Of a DNA stretch of 64,000 bases, positions 42,001-51,000 are shown piece after piece. Position 1 is the stretch's first letter; every line of letters starts with the position of its first letter. The notes under the pieces were generated by a model, which saw only the letters and a program-made list of their open reading frames with translations, ran no database searches and had not been told where the DNA came from. The position numbers were made by a program, and so were the translations under genes. Origin of the DNA: Enoplolaimus lenunculus (Eukaryota > Nematoda > Enoplea > Enoplida > Thoracostomopsidae); assembly GCA_030248215.1 (NCBI GenBank), contig JASANG010001872.1, forward strand, positions 124,001 through 188,000. The letters are read 5' to 3'.

Positions 42001-44699
42001 ATTGACTCCCTCTGAAATAGGCTCTACGGGACTACACAAACTGAGTCAAAATTCGACTCCGCCAGAGTCAAACGTGCGATTTAGCGACTCAAATTTGATT
42101 CTATTGGAGTCGAATTTGACTCAGTTTGTATAGTCCCGTAGAGCCTATTTCGGAGAGAGTCAATTTGACTCACCATTTTTTGCAGTGTACACTGTGTGGA
42201 GTTTTTAAGCATAACGTTTCTGGAGCTGAAAAAATGTACTCGAGTTGTATGAAATTACGTTCCCCTCTTAGTAGAAGGGGGACTTTAACTGATTCCAAGT
42301 GAATGAATTAATGGTTCTCAAAATTTTGTTAGAAAAATATAACTAAATGTACTCGCGTTGAAGTTTCCCTAGCTTTAGTTGAAGAGGACCCTGAACTGAC
42401 AACTTAGGTTCCAAACACACCAACGCCGCTACCAAAGACCACCGCCTTATTTAGTCGGCTATACGAACGTGCCTATATCATGTGTTATTTGTGTTATTTT
42501 GTTACTTACTAACATGTATTTTAAGTATACGTACCTTACTTCATGCAATATATATGTCGCAGGCCAACATCTTACAATTGCTATTTGCCCTAGGCGCCAA
42601 TCTGCTATTTGTTGATAATAGCAGAATGGCCCAGGCCAATTGGTAATTGGCCTGGAAAGACATTTATACATCACATCAATACCACTTTGTAGTACTCCGA
42701 ATGAATCAATATCTACTAGAAGAAACAAAATTAGAGTTCTAATTGTAAAATACATGAAATTATTGTTTTTGAGTAAGGGATTTTATGCTTAATACGGAGC
42801 GGGATTTACGGGTACTCAACGAATCACCGAAGTCGCCCCCGTCACGGCAAACTTGGCAAAATTTTTAAAATCAATTTAAGACAATCTGTAACCCGACAAC
42901 TTGTCGCCTGACGTATCCTAAGCATCAATATCTACTAGAAGAAACAAAATTAGAGTTCTAATTGTAAAATACATGAAATTATTGTTTTTGAGTAAGGGAT
43001 TTTATGCTTAATACGGAGCGGGATTTACGGGTACTCAACGAATCACCGAAGTCGCCCCCGTCATGGCAAACTTGGCAAAATTTTTTTAATCAATTTAAGA
43101 CAATCTGTAGCCCGACAACTTGTCGCCTGACGTATCCTAAGCCTAAGGCTAAGCCTAAACGTATTGCTAAGCATATTCCTAAGCATAATCCTAAGACTAA
43201 GCCTCGTAGTCGGTCGACGAGATGTCGACTAATATTGTATTGCTACCTGTTTTAGTATTGAAACAACTACAACTGGCCTGTATTGCAAGAGTAATTCAAC
43301 CTGTTGTGATCGTATTGATGATTGTGCTGGGAAAACAATGGACGGAGCTGGCTGTGACAATATTCCTGGTCTTTATTATCCATACTGTACAGCAACCTGT
43401 GACGCGTGTTCTGGTGTTGATCCTAGTAAGTTTGACAGCGAGAAGTTTTCCGAGCGCAAACACAAGCAGAAATTACTTGTCGTGCACTTTAGCCCACATT
43501 TAATGATGAAAAGCTTAGGCTTCGGCTTAGACAAAAAAACTCGACAAAAGCATTGCTATTGTGCACTTCCCTCATTATTTAATGTTAATATGGGCTTGGC
43601 AAAGCATTTGGCCGATAATCTGAGAATTACACGATATGTATAAGTAAGCCTTTTCGTAGCTTATATCTGAGCTTAGTACAAAAGCTGAAAAAACTTTATT
43701 AAGATACAGCAAAACTGAAACGTACCTCATGGCGATAAAATGCTAGGCTTTCTAATCAGATATCCAACTCAGTTCAAGTTTTGTTTTTGGGTCGACGCGT
43801 TTTACAGTTCTTCAGAGCGAATATTGCGCTAAAATTTAGCTAGAACTATCATTAACCCGTGAGATAAAATTTTCTGAAGATTACGGTTCATCAGTGATAC
43901 ACAAAAGTTGTTACGGACACGCGAAAACTGTCAATTAGTATAGCGTGTATCACAAATGTCAAGATGTGTACTAGGCATTGCACATTATTAGCTATGTACA
44001 CTCTGTGTACAGAATAATTTACTAAGCACGCGTCGCGGTTTTCGTCTGCCCGTACTCGTCCCAAAGTCATCGAAAGGGATAATGTTGACGAATCCTTCTT
44101 ATTTTGCATCTTAAACTTTTGTACTAAAACACGGCAGTTTACTGCGGTTATATCCTTCCGAGTCAATTATGGGTGCGTGCGCCACGGCTGGAGATGACTT
44201 GCGATACGCAGCCGATAACGCAACGTGATGTGGTACATTGGGTGTCGTGTGAACTTAAGCCTGTTGGCATACTGTTGGCGGCCAATGAGTCATCATCGAG
44301 TCTATGCAAAGACGTAACCAGCCAGTGGATTGGTTAACGTTACAGTGTCAAACGCCCTATTTGAAATTTTTGCATAGGATTCTTAGATGTTTTTTTCAGT
44401 TTGCAACAAAACAAACTACCCAACGATATTTTTATAGAACGCAACTCACTTTTGTAAATCCCGGCTATGCTTATGACGCAGGAGCCATTTTTTGGCTGAC
44501 AACTCTACAGTTGTCGACATATCTCTGACAAGCATGTGTTCATAAACTTTAAAAGTGTTACGTTTCAGAGTCAGATATATGCAAAGACGTCTGGCCGACT
44601 GCAGACTGCATTCAACTTAAAATACAAGACTTATGCGACCTTAAAGCAGCGATCAACTATTGTTGGCAGACTTGTACATCATGTAGTATGGATGTTTGA
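36063..44699 (+). CDS. Secreted protein with three ShKT-like cysteine modules
   Basis: Five exons: 36063-36192, 37249-37284, 37866-38001, 43256-43425 and 44569-44699 (TGA). All introns are GT-AG with compatible phases. Exon 1 begins MKSAVYIVAITVMCALTTVH, a clear signal peptide. Exon 2 is a short Thr-rich linker (VETTTTEQ). Exon 3 encodes a six-Cys module (CTKDKFNTSKC through CAKTCNPTC). Exon 4 encodes an eight-Cys module with CDNIPGLYYPYCTATC. Exon 5 encodes a six-Cys module ending INYCWQTCTSC. The closing CxxTCxxC signature is that of ShKT (SXC) domains, found in secreted enzymes, venom peptides and mucus or matrix proteins. No enzyme domain is attached, so the role is open. One module per exon suggests growth by exon duplication. 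Introns 1 and 3 hold matching foldback elements. Confidence 0.8.
36337..36544. mobile_element. Foldback element 1 in ShKT gene intron 1
   Basis: CACTGCAAAAAATGGTGAAT at the left and TCACCATTTTTTACGGTG at the right are inverted. Pairing continues through GACTCTCTCCGAAATAGGC and GACTCCGCCAGAGTC almost to the middle, so the 208 bp is one long hairpin. A sister copy is at 41977-42187. Confidence 0.85.
38038..38406. mobile_element. MITE in intron 3 (CAATTTAGCCATATCGCC ends)
   Basis: Left CAATTTAGCCATATCGCC and right GGCGATATGGATAAATTG are inverted, and the pairing extends inward (GCCGCACCATTGTCAC against GTGACAGTGGTGCGG). The short ORFs on both strands are mirror images of each other and not genes. 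Confidence 0.8.
38409..38635. repeat. Element distantly related to family A
   Basis: Starts with ATATATATGTCGTAGCCCAA and holds repeated blocks CACACCTTGGGTTATCCC and ACACCTTGGGCTAGC. A related unit (GTCGCAGGCCAAGTCGTAAT) is at 63066-63270. Confidence 0.5.
39215..39780. repeat. Diverged long repeat, second copy of 18415-19180
   Basis: Shared blocks in order: GGTTGGGTAACTGGACCAGA, CACGTGTGAGCACGACTTG, GGATTTAAGCTGAGTTTTGA. Minus-strand ORFs at 39218 and 39405 lie inside and are not splice-supported. It ends at GCGAACGAAGCGAGCGAG near 39745, a motif also seen at the ends of other repeats here. Confidence 0.5.
39974..40170. mobile_element. MITE, family A, diverged copy in intron 3
   Basis: Ends ATATCGTAGGACAATCTTC and GAATAGCAGATTGACCCCG are imperfect inverted repeats of the family A type. 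Confidence 0.55.
40681..41089. mobile_element. Inverted-repeat element, family D, copy 2
   Basis: Starts CTGTAGTGACGCCGGATAAG and ends CTTATTCGGGTCACTACAG. It is in inverse orientation to the copy at 31244-31742. Confidence 0.8.
41090..41506 (-). pseudogene. Coding-looking fossil of unknown family in intron 3, antisense
   Basis: The minus strand over this span has protein-like composition and codon structure, including SLNIGNSTVVARITPSLRS and VYSFDVPVSGKGQNVPF. It is broken and cannot be expressed as it stands. I do not recognise the family. It abuts the family D element, so it could have come with a mobile or virus-like element, or be an old host gene piece. Similar composition is seen at 40256-40679, with less support. 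Confidence 0.25.
41977..42187. mobile_element. Foldback element 2 in ShKT gene intron 3
   Basis: CAGTGCAAAAAAATGCTGAG at the left and CACCATTTTTTGCAGTG at the right, with long inverted arms around GACTCCGCCAGAGTCAAAC. Same family as 36337-36544. Confidence 0.85.
42547..42675. mobile_element. MITE, family A, right end decayed
   Basis: Begins ATATATATGTCGCAGGCCAA, followed by GCCAATCTGCTATTTGTTGA and GGCCAATTGGTAATTGGCC. The terminal ACGACATAT is replaced by other sequence. Confidence 0.6.
42705..43142. repeat. Two-copy tandem duplication, 219-bp unit, just before exon 4
   Basis: The unit from ATCAATATCTACTAGAAG to CGTATCCTAAGC is repeated with a 219-bp shift and few differences (GTCACGG or GTCATGG, TGTAACCC or TGTAGCCC). 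The unit's right part is a family C end (CCCGACAACTTGTCGCC). The second copy runs on into a CCTAAGCCTAAGG core, ending about 50 bp before exon 4. Confidence 0.88.
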
Positions 44700-44742
44700 A
44701 AGGCCAAATCGAATCTAAAAATAACAAATGGCATACATTTAA

Positions 44743-44748
44743 AATAAA
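44743..44748 (+). terminator. Polyadenylation signal of the ShKT gene
   Basis: AATAAA 44 bp after the stop codon, in an A/T-rich 3' region. The position fits cleavage near 44765. Confidence 0.55.
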
Positions 44749-45079
44749 ATTTTTGAGATTTAATAGGAGAAAATATGTTACATGTATATAATTTGACGAT
44801 TTGATACCACTTTACGTTTCAAATCCCTAAAAACGAAAAAAACCGGATCCACAGTCAGCATTAAAAAGCTTCGGAAGCAAATTAAATATATACCTGAAGC
44901 AAGCAAGAATATTTTGATGTGAGTTAGGGTCAAAAGTGAAAGTAACACTAAATGTGTAAAGTCGTGCAGTGAAAAGTAGAGCGGCACCGGTATTTGGCTG
45001 TCCAAATTAGCTGTCATAGCTGACAGTTTTAATTTCACACTGTCATACATGACTAATACCGTTTTTGTTCAATATGTGT

Positions 45080-45283
45080 TATATCGTAGGCCAATCTGCT
45101 AATACGTCAAAATAGCAGTTTCGACCGTTACCAATCAGTGTTATAGTTTAACATCACTGTTGTTTTGCTACATCTTACAATCGATATTTGGCCTATACCA
45201 AACTGCTGTTTGTTCAGAATAGCCAAATGGCCCAGGCCAATTGATAATTGGCCTGAATAGCAGATTGGCCTACGACATATACA
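45080..45283. mobile_element. MITE, family A
   Basis: Ends ATATCGTAGGCCAATCTGC and AGCAGATTGGCCTACGACAT are inverted. The interior has ACCAATCAGTGTTA and CACTGTTGTTTTGCTACAT, shared with the copies at 57096 and 63281. Confidence 0.8.
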
Positions 45284-48033
45284 TTTGAAATTTATGCATG
45301 CGTGAATCTTTACTATTTTTCATTCTTCGATAGTAAAAATCAACACAGACAGTTTGTGTCGAAAAATGCATGACGTGCGCTTTTAAAAAGACATATAGTT
45401 TTTAATGTTTTCCGCTTAATATTCGGTTCCAGGTCCCGGTATAGCGAACGTTGTTCATTTCCGGTTCCAGTATTTTAATCATCTTTTACTGAACACCATT
45501 AATCAAGCTTGCGTCATTAAGAGTCCGTCAAGAAAAATTGCCGATTTTTGTGCAATTTTTTGCTGCAAATTTGCGCTGAAGTGTATAAAAGCAACTAAAC
45601 CTATACCGTATTATTTAGATATGTTGATAAGAGTCAGCGAATTCAAATAACTATCTATAAGCACAGAGCTTAAGTGATGTACTGAGACGGTAAGTATCAA
45701 AAGCCTAAATAATGATTAAGCTAGAATTATTAAATTTTTGTAATTTGCTCATCATCCAAGTTTTGGCCCATGTTACTTTTAAGAATTTTTTGTTTCGGCT
45801 TAAGCTTTCGTTTACGATTAGGTTTGCAGTTTTTTTCAACGCTTTATTAGGCTTATAAATATACTTAATCTAGACTTACAGCGTAAAAAGTAACATTGCC
45901 CTAACTTTTCATCTTGATAGCAGTATACAGTTTTTTTACCATATTTGTTCCAAAAAAGGATAACCTCTAATCATTACCGGGTTTATTTTCGCTGAACAAA
46001 TACATTTTGTTAATATGCAAGCATTTTGAATTATGGGTTTTGGTCAATGTATCATGTCGTGCACAATAATTTTGCCAGCAGTGTTTCAAAAGCTTTTACT
46101 GAATTGATAAAAGAATATTTTCAAAACACCTTGTCATAAATCGCTCTTGTATTATATATTTTACTCGATGATACGACTTTCCGTGGCAGTGTGGACAAAA
46201 TTTATTGAGGTCAATGCAAATATCCTCAGCCATTTAACCTTCAGTTTGTACTGGGCAACAGTATAAATACCAGTTTATTTCCCTCGTCAGAAATTCATTT
46301 AAATTTAACAGTTCAAGTCGCTCATGATATTTGGACACGCCCAAGTTTAAAGGCTAGCATCGTTATAACAACAAGAACGTATTGTTTAAATTTAATTTGT
46401 GAAACTAGCGAACAAAAAATATAAAAGAATATTCAGGGCCGTAACAGTAGTAAAAGCATAATTCTCAACCAAAGCCAAAGCATAAGCGTAAACAATGAGC
46501 TTATAAAGCCTATGCCAAAGTAAAAATTATATCTAAAGCTTAAGCTTACTGTTTGGTAAAAAAACGTTCCACCTCTAATGTATCAATGGGCCGGAATACT
46601 TGGTAACCGTTTTATCTTACAGCCATGCAAATTTGTGGAGTCCAGCCAAAACAACGATAACAGAACTAGTATAAAATGGCAAAGTTGAGGTTTTAAAATT
46701 GGCTGTATGATTTTTCAATATGTGACAAATTTTTTTAGCTAAATTGAGATATTTACGGCGTAGGCAGTCTCTGGATGTTAATAATACCAAATGTTGAATG
46801 AATGCGCAAGTTTTACCTCAAGTACTGAGCCTGGTTTCTTATGTAATTTATAAAAGCGTTTCATTTGGAATTTGTCAAAATTATTTTTTCACAATTAAAA
46901 TTTTTTAAATTTTGTGAACCAAACTAGTTTTACTTCTTGGTTCATGCGTCATTGAACGAAGTGGTTGGACCCAATATAAAAGTTATATTTTTAGGCCAAT
47001 GTATAGAACAGGGCAGAAACATTTCTAAGCCTAAGCCAACACTAGGCGTGAGAATGAGTTTATACCACCTAAGCCCAAACAAAAAATGAGTCTGATTCTT
47101 AGGCTTACTCTATTGCAGTCCTGCAGAAAAACGTTCCACCTCTTGTTTTTAAATGGGTCCATTGTTACAGAATACTATCGTACAGAAACTACTACCACCA
47201 ACGATACGACCAGGATATATATTGCGATGTGATATAAGAAATTTTCCAAAAATGCAAAGTAATACAAGTATACCAATTTAGATAATTCGGTTTAAAACTT
47301 AACCATTATTAACTTAACTAAGCTAATTTCGCACTTCACATTGTTCGACACCCGTGGTAAAAAACGTATGCACATGAACGGCTCACAGTTTCAAGCGTTA
47401 TAGCACTAACCTATACTACCAGTAGATGACGCAATGAATTTTGAATAGTACCAAGAGTGCATGATGTATAATGTGTAAATAATTATGAATGATGTCGTTT
47501 AATAAGTGTTCCAAAACCAAGTTTTGTATAATCCAAATTCGTCTATTACTGCACGATAAATTCATATCAGGCGCGTGTTCAGGAGGTGCGTGGGCCTAGA
47601 GCAGACAGAGTGAGATGTGTGTAAGAATTTTTTTACCCGACTCGCGCTTTTACCCACGTCAATAATTTTTTATACGCTATACCCTCGCAAAAAAGATCAA
47701 TCTGCAACGCACTATTTAGCCTCGCTTGAAGGTAAAACAGTAGTTTAATCTGCAATACTAAACGTTTACTTTAACTCCATGAAGGCGTGACCCCTTCCAA
47801 TTAAAACATACGGATACGCACCTGATTTGAGCACATAAGTCCAGTTGTTGAAACGGGGAAAACAGTCCAGTTTTGCTACTAGCTGTAACGAACCCCATCT
47901 TTTAAGTAGAGAAATTGAGCTTGCGATTATTAACAATTAGTACAGTAATTTAACGCAGCGAAACACACTCTTGACATATCTGTGACTGCTACAAATGTTT
48001 TAAACGGATAATTACTTTCAATGCGAACACCAA
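45284..48033. other. Convergent intergenic region between ShKT gene and SPARC
   Basis: No gene seen. It carries family E remnants at 45780-45910, 46436-46590 and 46997-47150. The latter two share AAAAACGTTCCACCTCT and have TTAGGC-like cores. A 3' UTR for SPARC should begin at 48033 leftwards, but no clear AATAAA was found on the minus strand close by. Confidence 0.4.
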
Positions 48034-51000
48034 TTAACATTTTTCGATAATTTCACCTGTAAAAAATAATCAAGTATTAACAGCACACTGGAGAATTGTC
48101 AATGCAAGTGCGAGAAATGACATTTTATCGACGAAATTGGTTATCCAAGTATTTGAGTTCAAATTTTTTAAAACAATCTCTCAAAGGTTAAAAACGTTCC
48201 GGTCGAACTCATGACTAGTTCGTTTCTCAAAAATCGATAGCACCATTTACAGTGGTGCACAAGGATGCCGGGGCCCCCAAACTAAACGTCAGGCGTTTCA
48301 AATTAAAAATAGAATCATTTTGTAGAACACAGAGCGATTCTGACCGAATTCAAGCATGTGCGGTAGGAGCAACAACTGAAAAAACTTTTTTGAAATAGGA
48401 TAGCGCGAAGTGAATGGCATATTCTTGTACAACTGCTCAAAAAATTTAATTTAGTATCCAGTGAAGTTTTAAAAGTGGACACTAAGCTTGGACTTGCCGT
48501 TTTTTCAAGCATAAGGGTATCCCATTTTAAGTATAGGGGACTGCTTGCTAAGCCTATGTATAAATCATAACCTAAACCTGAGCCTAAGTAGCGTAGATAA
48601 AACCTAAACATAAGTAGCCTAACGTAAGTCTAAGCGTCCCAGACGTCTGCCTGTCCAAATGCCTCCCATAGTGGGAAGGCCTCAATAATTAGCATGGCCT
48701 CAAGAGTCGAATCGTACAAAAACTTTCAACATAGCACATGAACATTAATAAATGATACTTTAAGAAATTTAAATTTTTAATTGCCAAAATCTTTAAATTT
48801 TACTATAAAATATATTTGGCAAGAAACTATAAAAAAACAACTTACCTTCCTGTAATCCTAAACACCGTCCCCATTCGCGCAGAGTAATTTGTTCGTTGTT
48901 GTCTTTGTCGCAAGATCGCAAAAATGGCTTAATGCATGATTCCATGGGAATCACTGGCGCAGTGATTGGAATCAGCTCGTGTGGCACGACATGCCTATAA
49001 CCAATTAAACTTTAGCTACACAACGTAACCAAAAACATATAATGTATTTAATTTCTAATGAGCTATTATTATTGTGATAACCATTTGAAGATACTTTCGA
49101 GCCGGAGAGCAAAGCGTGTATTGGACAATCAAGCGCTATATGGTTTTGTGTTCAAGTTTCTTAAAACATTTTACGGTTTGATCCGATGGACTCCTTAAAA
49201 TTGATTTCGTCCTCGAACACTAAGCCTTCTTTTGATCGGCACCTCCTAGCCCGTAGCTAGCTTACTTTGCTAGGGGGGGCTAAAAAATTTTCAGGAGGGG
49301 CATTTAAAGGCTTTCAATGACTTACAAGCAAGGTTGAAAGTCTTCCAGGGTGCAAAACTTTTCCAGGGAGGGTTGAGCCCGCTCCCCCCTTGGCCACCGG
49401 CCCGGGCCCCTCTATACTGAGCATTCGGTGAGTTGCCAAGCACAGCACTGTACCTCAACCCTCCCAACTAATCAGGATAGTGAAATACATAGTAGGAAAC
49501 TCACTTATCATGCGGTTTTTTGTCCAAATCGCAAAACTTCCAAATTACAGGATAAACATGACGTAAATGATCGTCAACTTGCGCCTGTTGTACCCATTCA
49601 CGCCAGTCATCGCCGTGCAGTTCTTCTCGTTCGTTCAAATCTCGCATTACCTATAATATTAAGATATAATAAAATGTCCAGCACTGCCAAGGATGTATGT
49701 AGGGCTTGACTTTCGGGGCGCCACAACCGGGCATGGCGGATCCATGGGGGGGCACCCCCTCCCCAACAGCATCTCAACAAAAATTATATAGAGCGTCAAT
49801 TGCTGTTCTACGCTGTTCCGAAATTAGCAGGCAGTTCTAACTCATTCAAAAACAAAACAGATGCTGCTGAAGCTGACTGGATTTTCCTTTTTCAAAACTA
49901 CGAACGTAAAGAAGTCAATTTTATGGCAATAGTTCGTGGTTTGTGCGTGGGTCAAAAATAAGTTTATTACTTATGAAATTTTGTCCCCCCCCCCCATTGT
50001 AAGATCCTGGATCCGCCACTGCATATATTGTAAAATCCAGTAAAAGTGAAGTCTAAGATTTGCATCGCTAATGGAAGATCTGGTTAAAATAAGCTAAAAC
50101 ATTTTGTGTCGTATATGGAAGGTCAGCGGAAAATCAGCTAACACATGTGTACATGTTGGTAAAATGTTGGCGGTTAAGGCTCTTAAATGTCTACCCATCT
50201 TTGCAGAACATTGTTCTACTTTCACATGATACCAGGTAGGTATCATTTCACTGCGCAGTCCGAATTTAGGATTGTCCCTGTTCGATTGGTGACGACGTGC
50301 GCGTGCGGCCGTCGAATACTCATGCGCTGGATATAACTTTACGCAGCAGGCAAATTTCTAACATTTTTTTTTGCTATTTCCCACCAACAATATTTAATGC
50401 GTACCTGGAAAAGCCAGTCCGACATACGTTCAGGGAACTGAGCCAGTAATTCGTCAGTACACGGGTCAATTTCTGTAAATAAAGTTCAATTGACTGCAAC
50501 GTACATTTTGCTTAATTTAATGCAGAAATAAAGTCATGTATTATTTGTCACTATTTACCGAGCAATGTATATTTAAAATAAACAGTTAAGCCTTAGCTGT
50601 AAAATTGAAACTGAGTTCTGCGCTGCAGTCACAGGTTTAATCGGCTGTTTCAGTGCGTTTTGTATGGTTCTTTTTGTCGTACAAACATTTATAGTGGCAA
50701 TGTTCGGTCAAGCTCATAGCCAGCTCCCCTTGCCAAGGGGACTAAAGTTTTCAAAAGGGGCCTACAAGGGTTTTAGATAACCTACAAGCAAAGTTGAAAG
50801 CTTTCTTTGGGGTGCTGAAATTGTTTCAGGTGGATGCTCGTAAAAAGAACAAACATACAAAAAACAACAAATCAAATAGCACCAAACATGTAAACAACAA
50901 TAAGACTTACGTTTACATTTGCCAATATACTCCAAATGAACATGCTTGTAGCGTTCGTCGCGACATCTGGTTTTGTCGCGTCGACACAAACATCGTTGTC

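Noticed and set aside
48315-48611. 98-codon minus-strand ORF within SPARC intron 7
   Set aside because: Lies between two well-placed SPARC exons, and its Ser/Leu-rich composition shows no domain. The short final exon at 48056-48034 fits phase and family.
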